From NCBI RefSeq assembly GCF_010548275.1, contig NZ_JAAGLT010000036.1, positions 1 to 64,000 of the forward strand: a stretch of 64,000 nt of DNA, read 5' to 3'. The stretch comes from Streptomyces sp. SID12488. GTDB lineage: Bacteria > Actinomycetota > Actinomycetes > Streptomycetales > Streptomycetaceae. The notes below the pieces were generated by a model, which worked only from the letters and a program-made list of their open reading frames with translations, was not told the origin of the DNA and did not search any database. Made by a program: the position numbers and the translations under genes. How positions within the stretch are numbered: position 1 is the stretch's first letter; each line of letters begins with the position of its first letter. Below, piece after piece: positions 50,007 to 59,353 of the stretch.

Positions 50007-51461
50007 CTACATCGTCTCAGGCGGCGGAGTAGCCGCCCCCGGCAGCCGTACCGTGGCCACCGTGCCGCCGCCCGCCGCGCGGGCCAACGTGACCTCGCCG
50101 CCTGCCTGTTGGATCGTACGGGCGACGATCGACAGGCCCAGGCCGGAACCGGGGAGGGCGCGCGCCGAAGGTGAGCGCCAGAAGCGGTCGAAGACGTAGG
50201 GGATCTCGTCGGCGGGGATGCCGGGCCCGTGGTCGCGGACCGTCAGGGTGCCCCTGCTCAGCTGCACCTCGATCGTGCCGCCCTCGGGGCTGAACTTCAC
50301 CGCGTTGTCCAGGATGTTGACCACCGCACGCTCCAGCGCCGACGGTTCCGCCCGGACGAACCAGGGCTGGATGTCGGAGGTGATCGTCAGCTCGGGGCCG
50401 CGTAGACGAGCCCGGCGCAGAGCCGACTCGACCGTGTCCTCCAGGGCGACCACCTGAACGCGTTCGCCTCGCTGCCCCTCCGAGCGGGACAGCTCCTGCA
50501 AGTCGCCGATCAGGGCGGCCAGTTCGGTCATCTGAGCCTTCACCGAGGCGAGGAGAGCTTTGCGGTCTGCCTCGGGGATCGGGCGGCCTGTCTCCTCGCT
50601 GCGGGTGAGGAGTTCGATGTTGGTGCGGAGGGAAGTCAGGGGGGTGCGGAGTTCATGACCGGCGTCCGCGATCAACTGCTGTTGCAGTTCACGGGAGTTG
50701 GCGAGGGCCGAGGTCATCGAGTTGAAGGAGTGGGAGAGGCGGGCGATCTCGTCGTCACTCTCCTCGTCCACCGGGATACGGATACTCAAGTCCTCGGTAC
50801 GGGCGACGTGTTCGACGGCCTCCGTGAGCTTGTCGACGGGGCGCAGGCCCGCCCGGGCGACCGCCAGACCGGCCGCGCCGGCGCCCACGACTCCGATGCC
50901 GGAGACGAAGAGGAGAATCAACGCGAGGTCGTTGAGGGTGGACTGGGTGTTGTCCAGGGGGAGGGCGACGAGCAGGCCGGCGTTGGAGGTGACATCCGTG
51001 GCCGGATCGGTGACGGTCACTCCGGGCATGGGTACGGCCAGGACGCGTACGTCGGCGCCCTCCGAGTCAGTGCCGTTGTGGATGCTGCCATCAGCGGTGT
51101 CCGCTTCCTTGACCATGTCCCTGTCGGACTTGGTGACCTTGACCGTGCCCTTGGAGAACGGCAGGGCGCAAAACGTTCCGTCCTCCAGGACCACCTGGAA
51201 ATAGATGTTCCGGGGGCCGTGGGAGTTGTCCTGCGGTGTCTGAGTGCAGGTGTTGACCGCGGCAGCGGCCTGCTCCTGGATCCCCCTCATGGCGAGTGTC
51301 TTCTGAAGATCGTTGTCGACCTGGTCGTACAACTTCCCCTGCACGATGAACCAACAAGTCACCGAAACCGCCGCCACCGCGAACGCCACAGCGGCAGCGA
51401 CCAGCATCGACAGGCGCGCCCGGATCGGCAGGGTGCGGAACCGGCGTCCCACTCTGCTCAT
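50007..51461 (-). CDS. sensor histidine kinase, MprB-like
   Basis: The 484-residue kinase has two helices flanking an extracytoplasmic sensor of about 140 residues, a HAMP domain and the phosphorylated His in DAGHELRTPLTSL. N-box NILDNAVKFS, D-box RDHGPGIPAD, F-box YVFDRFWRS and G-box GSGLGLSIV are complete. The start overlaps the response regulator stop by 4 bp (ATGA). It resembles MprB of mycobacteria, which senses envelope stress. Confidence 0.92.
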   Translation of the reverse strand: MSRVGRRFRTLPIRARLSMLVAAAVAFAVAAVSVTCWFIVQGKLYDQVDNDLQKTLAMRGIQEQAAAAVNTCTQTPQDNSHGPRNIYFQVVLEDGTFCALPFSKGTVKVTKSDRDMVKEADTADGSIHNGTDSEGADVRVLAVPMPGVTVTDPATDVTSNAGLLVALPLDNTQSTLNDLALILLFVSGIGVVGAGAAGLAVARAGLRPVDKLTEAVEHVARTEDLSIRIPVDEESDDEIARLSHSFNSMTSALANSRELQQQLIADAGHELRTPLTSLRTNIELLTRSEETGRPIPEADRKALLASVKAQMTELAALIGDLQELSRSEGQRGERVQVVALEDTVESALRRARLRGPELTITSDIQPWFVRAEPSALERAVVNILDNAVKFSPEGGTIEVQLSRGTLTVRDHGPGIPADEIPYVFDRFWRSPSARALPGSGLGLSIVARTIQQAGGEVTLARAAGGGTVATVRLPGAATPPPETM

Positions 51462-52195
51462 TCCGCGCCACCCTGTCGGAGTACATACCCCACACCCCGG
51501 ACCGTGTGGACGAGGCGCGGCTCGCCGCCCGCTTCTGTCTTGCGGCGGAGGTACATGACGTACACGTCGAGGGAGTTGGAGGACGGCTCGAAGTCGAAGC
51601 CCCAGACCGCCTTCAGGATCTGCTCGCGGGTGAGGACCTGGCGCGGGTGGGCCAGGAACATCTCCAGGAGGGTGAATTCCGTGCGGGTCAGTTCCACCGC
51701 CCGGCCGGCGCGCGTCACCTCGCGGGTCGCGAGGTCCATGCGCAGGTCGCCGAAGGTCAGGGCCTCGTCCTCCGGGAGGCTCCCTGCCACGGCTGCCGCC
51801 GCGAAGGAGCTGCGGCGCAGCAGGGCCCGTACCCGGGCGAAGAGTTCGTCCAGTTCGAAGGGCTTGACCAGGTAGTCGTCCGCACCCGCGTCCAGGCCGG
51901 TGACCCGGTCGCCGACCGTGTCCCTGGCCGTCAGCATCAGGATGGGCGTGGTCGTGCCCGCGCCGCGCATGCGTCGGGCCGCCGTCAGGCCGTCCATCCT
52001 CGGCATCTGGATGTCGAGGACGACCAGGTCGGGCTGGTACGCGGTCGCCTTCTCCAGGGCATCCGCGCCGTCGACCGCGACCTCCGTGTCGTACCCCTCG
52101 AAGGCGAGGCTGCGCTGGAGTGCTTCGCGCACAGCCGGCTCGTCGTCGACGATCAGGATGCGCTGGGTGTCACGGTCGCCTTCGGCGGGGCTCAT
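51458..52195 (-). CDS. response regulator, MprA-like
   Basis: The 245-residue OmpR-type regulator has a receiver with DDE, Asp in VVLDIQMPR, Thr in MLTAR and Lys in LVKPFE, and a winged helix with ILKAVWGFDFEPSSN. It pairs with the kinase and probably activates the adjacent HtrA-like protease gene, as MprA does in mycobacteria. That target is an inference from gene order. Confidence 0.92.
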   Translation of the reverse strand: MSPAEGDRDTQRILIVDDEPAVREALQRSLAFEGYDTEVAVDGADALEKATAYQPDLVVLDIQMPRMDGLTAARRMRGAGTTTPILMLTARDTVGDRVTGLDAGADDYLVKPFELDELFARVRALLRRSSFAAAAVAGSLPEDEALTFGDLRMDLATREVTRAGRAVELTRTEFTLLEMFLAHPRQVLTREQILKAVWGFDFEPSSNSLDVYVMYLRRKTEAGGEPRLVHTVRGVGYVLRQGGAE

Positions 52196-52293
52196 GGGCG
52201 TGGATTCCTCGGGTGCGGTGGGACGTGTCGGGGCTCCTTCAGCCTCGCACGTTTCCGGTCTGCTGCGGGGAGAAGGATCAGCTGCGGAGGGGA

Positions 52294-52494
52294 TCAGCTG
52301 AGTGCGGGACGGCGGCTGCGCGTCGTCGCCCTGCGGGCGGCGGCCGTACGCGTCACCCTCGCCACCTCCGGGGCCCGGGTCGTCGCCGTGGTCGGCGGGT
52401 GCAGGGCGAAGGCCACGCCGAGGGCGAGGTCCAGGGCGGCCGGGCCGATGGCCGCCGTACCGACGGTCAGCTTGTGCGAAACCTGCTTGATCAT
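52294..52494 (-). CDS. small basic protein between htrA and the two-component system
   Basis: The 66-residue product is Ala/Thr/Arg-rich with a hydrophobic middle (TAAIGPAALDLALGVAFAL). GAGGGG lies about 7 nt before the ATG. No family is recognised; it could be a real small peptide or a chance frame in GC-rich DNA. Confidence 0.38.
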   Translation of the reverse strand: MIKQVSHKLTVGTAAIGPAALDLALGVAFALHPPTTATTRAPEVARVTRTAAARRATTRSRRPALS

Positions 52495-52547
52495 GACGTA
52501 CCCCTCATCTTGGTTCTCGTGCGGCGGTGCGGCGGTGCCTCAGTGCG

Positions 52548-53750
52548 TCAGCTGGTCGAGCCCGAGCGCAGTGTCGCCAGGTCGGACTTGACGGTGTTGA
52601 TCGGGATGGCGAAGCCCAGACCCGCGCTGCCCGCGTCCGACGAGGACGAAGCTGCCGAGTACATCGCGGAGTTGATGCCGATGATGTTGCCGTTCATGTC
52701 GATGAGCGCGCCGCCGGAGTTGCCGGGGTTGAGGGACGCGTCCGTCTGGAGGGCCTTGTACGTCGTCGTGGACGTGCCGGTGTCGCCGTTGAACTGCTGG
52801 CCGCCGAACTCGAACGGCCAGCTGCCGCTGCCACCGCCCTGCTGTTGCTGCTGGCCCTGGCCCTGGCTCTCCTCCGTGGCGACGGTGACGTCACGGTTGA
52901 GGGCGGACACGATGCCGCTGGTGACCGTGCCGGTCAGGCCCTCGGGGGAGCCGATCGCCACGACCTCGTCGCCGACCTGGACGCCGGCCGAGTCGCCGAG
53001 GGTCGCCGTCTTCAGGCCGGAGGCGTTCTCCAGCTTGATGAGGGCCAGGTCCTTCTTGCTGTCGGTGCCGACGACCTTCGCGGTGTACGTCTTGCCGTCG
53101 CTCGTCGACACCTTGACCGACGAGGCACCGGTGATGACGTGGTTGTTGGTGATGATCTCGCCGTCGGACGTGATGATCACACCGGAGCCGGTCGAGGAAC
53201 CTGCGTTCGAGGTCGCGTTGATCTCGACGATGCTCGGGCTGACCGCCGCGGCGACCCCGGAGACCGTGCCCTTGGCGCTCGACGGCACCACGTTGGTGCT
53301 GGTGCTGCTGGAGGTGACGGCGGAGTCCGAGTTGGTCAGCTCCTGGATGCCGTACGCCGTGCCGCCGCCTATCGCCGCGGCGACGATCGCCACGGCGGCG
53401 AGGAGGGCGAAGGGGCCCTTCCCACGCTTCTTGCGCGGGGCGGGCGCGGCGGGATCGGCGGGGGGCTCCGCGAGAAGGGTGGCAGTGGCTGTGGCGGTGT
53501 CCGCGGGCTGCTCGTGCGTGGCCTGCCGGCCGTACGGAGCCTGCGGAGCCTGCGGCTGGATCTGGGCCGGTTCCTGGTACGCGGGCTGCTGGACCGTCGG
53601 CGGCTCGTACGCCGGCGGGGGCGGCCACTCCGGGTTCACCGGGGAGGAGGACTGGGGGGCGGAAGCGTACTGCTGCTGGGGGTACGCCGACTGCGGCTCG
53701 TGGCCCTGGGGGGTCTCGTACTCGCCGCTGCGGCGGAAGCTCTCGGTCAT
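52548..53750 (-). CDS. membrane-anchored HtrA-like serine protease without PDZ domain
   Basis: The 400-residue protein has a Pro/Gln-rich cytoplasmic tail, one membrane helix (FALLAAVAIVAAAIGGG) and an extracytoplasmic trypsin-like domain. The triad is visible: His in TNNHVIT, Asp in KKDLALIKL and Ser in LNPGNSGGAL. The chain stops soon after the protease domain, so the PDZ domain of ordinary HtrA is missing. It is probably the PepD/DegP-type quality control protease of the MprAB-like system encoded just after it on the same strand. Confidence 0.9.
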   Translation of the reverse strand: MTESFRRSGEYETPQGHEPQSAYPQQQYASAPQSSSPVNPEWPPPPAYEPPTVQQPAYQEPAQIQPQAPQAPYGRQATHEQPADTATATATLLAEPPADPAAPAPRKKRGKGPFALLAAVAIVAAAIGGGTAYGIQELTNSDSAVTSSSTSTNVVPSSAKGTVSGVAAAVSPSIVEINATSNAGSSTGSGVIITSDGEIITNNHVITGASSVKVSTSDGKTYTAKVVGTDSKKDLALIKLENASGLKTATLGDSAGVQVGDEVVAIGSPEGLTGTVTSGIVSALNRDVTVATEESQGQGQQQQQGGGSGSWPFEFGGQQFNGDTGTSTTTYKALQTDASLNPGNSGGALIDMNGNIIGINSAMYSAASSSSDAGSAGLGFAIPINTVKSDLATLRSGSTS

Positions 53751-53884
53751 GGAACAGAGCTTGTCCCGCCAGCATGAGAGCTGGCTGAGTGCTCCCTGAG
53801 AAGCCCGACAGAAGCTCGTATGCCCGAAATAAAGAGGTCAGGGACGTCACTGCGGACAGATCGGTAGCCGGTAGCCGGTAGCGA

Positions 53885-54910
53885 CTACTCGCAGCCGCAG
53901 GAACGCCGTGTCACCAGCCGCGACGGGAACAGCTTCAGCCGCTCGCGCCGCGAGCCCGCCACCCGTACCCCGTCGTCGAGGACCAGGTCGACGGCCGCGC
54001 GGGCCATGCCCGGGCGGTCGGAGGCGACGGTGGTGAGGGGCGGGTCCGCCAGGGCCGCTTCCTTGATGTCGTCGAAGCCGGCCACCGCCAGCTCCCCGGG
54101 GACGTCGATACGCAGCTCGCGCGCCGCGCGCAGCAGGCCGATGGCCTGGTCGTCGGTGGAGCAGAAGATGGCCGGGGGACGGCGGGCCGGGTCGGCGAGG
54201 ATCTCCAGAGCGGCCTTGTAGGCGTCGTACCGGTTGTAGAGGGCCTCGAAGAGGCGGCCCTCCGTGGAGACACCGGCCTCGTCCATCGCGCGCCGCCAGC
54301 CCTGGACGTGGTCCGAGACGGGGTCGCCGACCGCCGGGGTCTCGGCGATGCCGCCCATACAGGCGACGTACTCGTAGCCGTGCTCCAGCAGGTGGCGGAC
54401 GGCGAGGTGGGCGCCGCCGAGGTCGTCCGTGACGACGGCGGCGTCGTCTATCGCCTCGGGGCGTTCGTGGAGGAGGACGACCCGGGCGTCCCAGGCCTCG
54501 ATCTCCGCCGCCGCGTTGTCGTTCAGGGCGTGGCTGACGAGGATCAGCCCGGAGACCCGCATGCCGAGGAAGGCCCGTAGATAGTGGACCTCGCGCTCGG
54601 CGATGTAGTCGGAGTTGCCGACCAGCACCATCTTTCCGCGCTCGGACGCGGCCTGTTCGACCGCGTGCGCCATCTCCCCGAAGAAGGGCTGGCGCGCGTC
54701 CGGCACGATCAGGCCTATGAGGTCCGTGCGCCGCGACGCCATCGCCTGGGCGACGCGGTCGGGCCGGTAGCTCAGTTCCTTGATCGCGGCGAGGACACGC
54801 TCGCGCGTGGCCGGGGCAACCGGCCGGGGTCCGTTGTTGATGACATAGCTGACGACGGCGGTGGAGGTACCCGCCAGCCGAGCCACATCATCCCTAGTCA
54901 CCTTGGCCAC
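53885..54910 (-). CDS. LacI-family transcriptional regulator
   Basis: The 341-residue regulator has the LacI helix-turn-helix (TRDDVARLAGTSTAVVSYVINN) and a sugar-binding-like core ending in FDDIKEAALADPPLTTV. The last four residues are CGCE, an unusual Cys-containing tail. The start is GTG. It is the only gene on this strand between the HtrA gene and glnR. The inducer and targets are not evident. Confidence 0.9.
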   Translation of the reverse strand: MAKVTRDDVARLAGTSTAVVSYVINNGPRPVAPATRERVLAAIKELSYRPDRVAQAMASRRTDLIGLIVPDARQPFFGEMAHAVEQAASERGKMVLVGNSDYIAEREVHYLRAFLGMRVSGLILVSHALNDNAAAEIEAWDARVVLLHERPEAIDDAAVVTDDLGGAHLAVRHLLEHGYEYVACMGGIAETPAVGDPVSDHVQGWRRAMDEAGVSTEGRLFEALYNRYDAYKAALEILADPARRPPAIFCSTDDQAIGLLRAARELRIDVPGELAVAGFDDIKEAALADPPLTTVASDRPGMARAAVDLVLDDGVRVAGSRRERLKLFPSRLVTRRSCGCE

Positions 54911-55015
54911 GCGCGGAGTCTACGCGGATGGACCCGCTCTGGGCAGGGCGAAAGGAATTCGTTCCACCCGCCCGGAGCGCGGACCGTGCCGTGCGCCGTC
55001 ACCCGGCCACCGCGG

Positions 55016-55816
55016 TCACGCCTCGGCGGTGACCTCGGACGACTCCTCGACGGCGTCCAGGGCCGCAGTGTCACCAGTAACGCCCGAAACGTCCGACTTC
55101 GCGAGGGCCGCCTTGGCCTTCGCCTCGTCGCTCGTACGGTCGCCCTTCTCCGGCGTAACGAATCGATAACCGACGTTCCGGACGGTCCCGATCAGCGACT
55201 CGTGCTCGGGGCCGAGCTTCGCGCGCAGCCGTCGTACGTGCACGTCGACCGTCCGGGTGCCACCGAAGTAGTCGTAGCCCCAGACCTCCTGGAGGAGCTG
55301 CGCGCGCGTGAAGACGCGGCCCGGGTGCTGGGCGAGGTACTTCAGGAGCTCGAACTCCTTGAAGGTGAGGTCGAGGACCCGGCCCTTCAGCTTCGCGCTG
55401 TACGTCGCCTCGTCGACCGAGAGGTCGCCGTTGCGGATCTCCATGGGGGAGTCGTCGTTGACGATCTGCTGGCGCCCCATGGCGAGCCGCAGTCGTGCCT
55501 CGACCTCGGCCGGACCGGCCGTGTCGAGCAGTACGTCGTCGATACCCCAGTCGGCGGTGACGGCCGCGAGGCCGCCCTCCGTGACGACGAGGATGAGAGG
55601 ACAGCCGGGCCCGGTGGAGCGCAGGAGCTGACACAGGCTGCGCACCTGGGGCAGATCCCGCCGGCCGTCGATGAGGATGACGTCGGCACCTGGGGTGTCG
55701 ACGAGAGCGGGTCCCTCGGCCGGAGCCACGCGCACGTTGTGCAGCAGCAGGCCGAGGGCGGGAAGTACCTCCGTCGACGGCTGGAGGGCATTGGTCAGGA
55801 GGAGAAGTGAACTCAT
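55016..55816 (-). CDS. glnR: nitrogen regulator GlnR
   Basis: The 266-residue protein matches GlnR of Streptomyces: it starts MSSLLLLTNALQPSTEVLP and has an OmpR-type winged helix (FKEFELLKYLAQHPGRVFTR). GlnR controls nitrogen assimilation genes such as glnA, amtB and nirB. The receiver domain is atypical: the phosphate-accepting Asp region VILIDGRRD keeps one Asp but the acidic pocket is altered. No kinase is adjacent, as usual. The C-terminal tail of about 35 residues is Ala/Ser-rich. Confidence 0.96.
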   Translation of the reverse strand: MSSLLLLTNALQPSTEVLPALGLLLHNVRVAPAEGPALVDTPGADVILIDGRRDLPQVRSLCQLLRSTGPGCPLILVVTEGGLAAVTADWGIDDVLLDTAGPAEVEARLRLAMGRQQIVNDDSPMEIRNGDLSVDEATYSAKLKGRVLDLTFKEFELLKYLAQHPGRVFTRAQLLQEVWGYDYFGGTRTVDVHVRRLRAKLGPEHESLIGTVRNVGYRFVTPEKGDRTSDEAKAKAALAKSDVSGVTGDTAALDAVEESSEVTAEA

Positions 55817-56030
55817 CGCGTCCCACCTACCCGGATCGACATCGTCATACGGTTCTGTACGTTTCGCTCGCCCATAACGTCTGGTTCCTCCTCGGTCCCT
55901 GCGAGGACGTTTTCGGCACTGCTGTACTGCGGTAGTGCTGTGCGTGCGATCCGCGTGGCGTACACCTGCGGTTTTCCGGAGCGTTTCGCTTCGTAACCCG
56001 CTTCGTATACAGCGCCACCGAAAGCACAAA

Positions 56031-56060
56031 AGGACTCGGGGGCTGCGCTGCCCGAGTCCT
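56031..56060 (+). other. hairpin in the glnR-hydrolase intergenic region
   Basis: AGGACTCGGG and CCCGAGTCCT form a perfect 10-bp stem with a 10-nt loop, 22 bp before the plus-strand hydrolase start. In a divergent promoter region it would form in the hydrolase 5' leader, or act as an operator. Confidence 0.6.
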
Positions 56061-56081
56061 CTGCCCAGCAGAATAGCCCAC

Positions 56082-56981
56082 ATGAGCACTGGTCCGGCAG
56101 GTCATGTGACGCGATCTTTCGTCGTCCCGAACTCTGAGACGGCCGATCGCACCCCTCTGCGGAGGTTTCTGACCACCGACGACGGAGTGACGATCGATGC
56201 CGTATACGAGCCGGGAGTCGTTGTATACGACGCCTCGACGCCACTTTCTGGTCACCTTTCCGATCACCGTTCCGACCATCTCGCGTTCGTCGTCGCGCAC
56301 GGTTTCACGGGGGATGTGGACCGGCCGCACGTTCGACGGGTGGCGGAGGCGTTCGCGCAGTACGGGGCCGTCGTGACGTTCTCCTTCCGGGGGCACGGGG
56401 CGTCCGGCGGACGCTCGACGGTCGGCGACCGCGAGGTCCTCGATCTGGCCGCCGCGGTCCGCTGGGCACGTGAGCTCGGGCACACCCGGGTGGCCACGGT
56501 CGGTTTCTCGATGGGCGGCTCGGTGGTCCTGCGGCACGCGGCGCTGTACGGGAGCTCCGGGCGGCAGGAGCGCGGGGGGCGCACGGGGGCGGCGCCGGAC
56601 GTGGTGGTTTCGGTGAGTGCGCCGGCCCGTTGGTACTACCGGGGCACAGCCCCCATGCGGCGCCTGCACTGGCTCGTGACCCGTCCCGAGGGCCGCCTGG
56701 TGAGCCGCTACGGACTCCGTACGCGGATCCACCACCAGGACTGGAACCCCGTACCCCTCTCCCCGGTGGAGGCGGCGGCGCGGATAGCGCCGACCCCGCT
56801 CCTGATCGTGCACGGCGACCGGGACGGCTACTTCCCGGTGGACCATCCCCGGATGCTCGCGGATGCGGCGGGCGACACCGGCGAACTGTGGCTGGAGCCG
56901 GGGATGGGCCACGCGGAGCACGCGGCGGACGATGAACTGCTGCGGCGCATCGGGGGCTGGGCTGTCGCACAGGCGGGCTAG
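56082..56981 (+). CDS. alpha/beta hydrolase
   Basis: The 299-residue hydrolase has the strand-turn FSFRGHGASGG, the elbow VGFSMGGS (Ser) and a late His in GMGHAEHA with Asp in VHGDRDGYFP. The conserved AHGFTGDVDRP near residue 69 is the oxyanion loop. It resembles esterases or lipases. It is divergent from glnR and 49 bp before the MoaD gene. The substrate is unknown. Confidence 0.87.
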   Translation: MSTGPAGHVTRSFVVPNSETADRTPLRRFLTTDDGVTIDAVYEPGVVVYDASTPLSGHLSDHRSDHLAFVVAHGFTGDVDRPHVRRVAEAFAQYGAVVTFSFRGHGASGGRSTVGDREVLDLAAAVRWARELGHTRVATVGFSMGGSVVLRHAALYGSSGRQERGGRTGAAPDVVVSVSAPARWYYRGTAPMRRLHWLVTRPEGRLVSRYGLRTRIHHQDWNPVPLSPVEAAARIAPTPLLIVHGDRDGYFPVDHPRMLADAAGDTGELWLEPGMGHAEHAADDELLRRIGGWAVAQAG

Positions 56982-57029
56982 CCTGAGTGCTGTCACAGCC
57001 GATCGACCGAGGAAGCAGAGAACAGGCAG

Positions 57030-57284
57030 ATGCCAAAGGTCACGGTGCGCTACTGGGCAGCCGCGAAGGCCGCCGCCGGGATCGCCGAGGAGCCGTACGA
57101 CGCGGTCACCCTCGCCGAGGCGCTGGACCAGGTCCGCGAGCGGCACCCCGGTGAACTCGTCCGTGTCCTGCGCCGGTGCTCGTTCCTCATCGACGGTGAC
57201 CCCGTGGGCACCCGCGAACATGAGACGGTACGGCTGGCCGAGGGCGGCACGGTCGAGGTGCTCCCGCCGTTCGCAGGAGGGTGA
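57030..57284 (+). CDS. MoaD/ThiS-family sulfur carrier protein
   Basis: The 84-residue protein has the ubiquitin-like MoaD fold and the C-terminal Gly-Gly (PPFAGG) that becomes a thiocarboxylate. It probably carries sulfur for molybdopterin or cysteine synthesis. It precedes a cluster with a rhodanese and SseC-like proteins, supporting a sulfur role. Confidence 0.9.
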   Translation: MPKVTVRYWAAAKAAAGIAEEPYDAVTLAEALDQVRERHPGELVRVLRRCSFLIDGDPVGTREHETVRLAEGGTVEVLPPFAGG

Positions 57285-57294
57285 GCGCAGCGCT

Positions 57295-58407
57295 ATGAGC
57301 GACCAGCAGCGATATGGGCAGCAGTACGGCGAGTCGTACGAGGGGTACGACCCGTATCAGCAGCCCCAGCAACAGCCGCAGTACGGGGGACAGCAGGCTC
57401 AGCCTCAGCCCCCCGCCTGGCCCGGGCAGCAGCAGCCGGCCTACGACGACGGACAGGCGCAGCAGTACACGCAGCAGTGGCAGGGCCAGACCTGGGAGAC
57501 GCAGATGCAGGCCCCGGTGACGGCTGCCCCGGTCGCCCCGTCGCCCGCGATGGCGGAGGTGCCGGAGACTCCGTACCTGCCTCCGCAGGGGGCCGGCGGA
57601 GACGCGGCCGGCGCCGGGTACGGGCCCGCCACGGTCGCGGGCAACACCCGGGTCACCGATGCGCAGCGGGCCCGACTTGAGGGACGTTCGCCGATCATCG
57701 AGCCGGGAATGCAGCCGGCCGCCCTCACGGCACTGCTCGGACTGCTGCTGTCCGGTACGGCGGCCGTCGGTACGTACGCGCTGGTGGTCCCCCTCGTCAT
57801 CCTCCAGGCGGTCACGGCGGCGGGCTGGTTCCGGCTGAACGGCATGTGGCCCGCCCGGCAGGGCATCGCCCTCGCCTTCGCCGGCGCGGTGACGGCTGAC
57901 GTGGCGCTACTGGCGGCGGGGCGCGAGAACGCGCCGACGGCGATCGTCGGCACGCTCGGTGTCTGGGTCGTGCTGACCCTGTTCCTGCAGCTCCGGTCCC
58001 ACGCGGACCCGGACACCCGGATGTCCGGCCTGATGGCGACGATCGCCTCGGCGGCGCTGGCGATCATCGCGGCGGGTCACCTCGCGGCGGAGCCGGACGC
58101 GGTGAGCGTCGGGGCCGCCGCGGTCGCCGCGGCGGTGCTCGCGCGGGCGTTGCCGTTGCCGACGGCGGCGTCGGTGGTTGTCGCCCTGCTGGCAGCCGCG
58201 GGGGCCGGAATCGCGGTCGGGGGGATGACGGACCTGGGAAGCAAGGGTGCGTTGCTGGGGGTGGCCGCGGGAGTCTGCGCGCTCGTCGGACACCGGGTGG
58301 CCAGCTACGACTACCCGTCGAGGTTCGTCCACTTCACGGCGGGCGTGGCCCTGCCGCTGGCGGCGGCTGCCCCGGCGGTGTACCTGGTGGGACGGGCGCT
58401 GGCCTGA
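57295..58407 (+). CDS. Gln-rich multipass membrane protein
   Basis: The 370-residue protein has a long N-terminal tail rich in Gln, Tyr and Pro (PYQQPQQQPQYGG) and about eight hydrophobic helices. The tail is likely disordered and cytoplasmic. It begins 10 bp after the MoaD gene and is probably co-transcribed. No transporter motif is recognised. Confidence 0.72.
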   Translation: MSDQQRYGQQYGESYEGYDPYQQPQQQPQYGGQQAQPQPPAWPGQQQPAYDDGQAQQYTQQWQGQTWETQMQAPVTAAPVAPSPAMAEVPETPYLPPQGAGGDAAGAGYGPATVAGNTRVTDAQRARLEGRSPIIEPGMQPAALTALLGLLLSGTAAVGTYALVVPLVILQAVTAAGWFRLNGMWPARQGIALAFAGAVTADVALLAAGRENAPTAIVGTLGVWVVLTLFLQLRSHADPDTRMSGLMATIASAALAIIAAGHLAAEPDAVSVGAAAVAAAVLARALPLPTAASVVVALLAAAGAGIAVGGMTDLGSKGALLGVAAGVCALVGHRVASYDYPSRFVHFTAGVALPLAAAAPAVYLVGRALA

Positions 58408-58417
58408 GGGTGATATC

Positions 58418-58520
58418 AGCCCGTCCGGCGTTTGAGGACGAGGCCCGTTCAGGGCCGACAGCGGGGGTCTGGGGGCGCAGCCCCCAGGGATGGGACGGGT
58501 AGGGGCGGCGGGGGCGAGAA
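58418..58520. repeat. Streptomyces-type dispersed palindromic intergenic repeat
   Basis: Nested inverted repeats are visible: CCCGTCC/GGACGGG at the ends, GGCCC/GGGCC, and a central CTGGGGGC/GCCCCCAG stem. The consensus (cgtccggcgtttgaggac, gggtctgggggcgc, gggacgggtaggggc) is one I know from many Streptomyces intergenic regions. It sits between two plus-strand genes. Confidence 0.85.
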
Positions 58521-58600
58521 ATCGCCCCGCCTGTCACAGCCGATCGACAACTGCCCCCGCACCCGCCCCCGTCGGAGTCCCGCCGGGTACCGTCGCGAAC

Positions 58601-59353
58601 ATGCGTGCACTCCGAATACTCCTCATCGTCGCCGTCATCCTCGGTGGCCTCTTCGTGATCGCCGACCGTGTCGCCGTCGGCTTCGCGGAGGACGAGGTCG
58701 CGGACCGCCTCAGGACCAACGAGGGCCTGGCCGCCACCCCGGACGTGTCGATCAACGGCTTCCCCTTCCTCACCCAGGTCGCCGGCGGCGAACTCGACGA
58801 CGTCAAGGTCGGCATCAAGGACTACGAGGCCGCCACCGGAACCTCGGGCCAGAACATCCGCATCGACGACCTCAATGCCCAGATGCGCGACGTCAAGTTC
58901 TCCGGCGACTACAGCTCCGCCACCGCGGCCACCGCCACCGGCAGCGCGACCATCACGTACGCCGAACTGCTGAAGGCGGCCAAGGCGGCTGAGGCTGCCG
59001 AGTCGGGGTCCACGGAGGTGGTCCCGGGTGTGACCGCCTCGGTCGTGGGGCTGTCCGACGGCGGCAACGGAAAGATCAAGGTCGCGGTCGAGGCGACGGT
59101 GCTCGGCAAGAAGCTGCCGAAGCCGGTGTCGGTCCTCAGCACGGTCACGATCGAGGCCGACACGGTGAAGGTGAAGGCGGACTCCCTGCCCAACCTGGGC
59201 ATCCAACTCGCCGACGGCAGGATGCGCACGGTGACGGACTTCCAGCAGAGGATCGACGGTCTGCCCGGCGGTATTCTGCTGGACTCGGTCAAGGCGGCGA
59301 AGACCGGTGTGGACATCACGGTGAAGGGTTCGAACGTCGGCCTGGCTGGGTAG
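58601..59353 (+). CDS. DUF2993 (LmeA-like) secreted or membrane-anchored protein
   Basis: The 250-residue protein has an N-terminal helix (ILLIVAVILGGLFVIADRV) and a DUF2993 domain with repeated strands such as VSINGFPFLTQVAGG and VKVGIKDYEA. LmeA of mycobacteria binds phosphoinositides and acts in lipoglycan assembly; here only the fold is claimed. The ATG at 58601 is taken as start. Confidence 0.86.
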   Translation: MRALRILLIVAVILGGLFVIADRVAVGFAEDEVADRLRTNEGLAATPDVSINGFPFLTQVAGGELDDVKVGIKDYEAATGTSGQNIRIDDLNAQMRDVKFSGDYSSATAATATGSATITYAELLKAAKAAEAAESGSTEVVPGVTASVVGLSDGGNGKIKVAVEATVLGKKLPKPVSVLSTVTIEADTVKVKADSLPNLGIQLADGRMRTVTDFQQRIDGLPGGILLDSVKAAKTGVDITVKGSNVGLAG

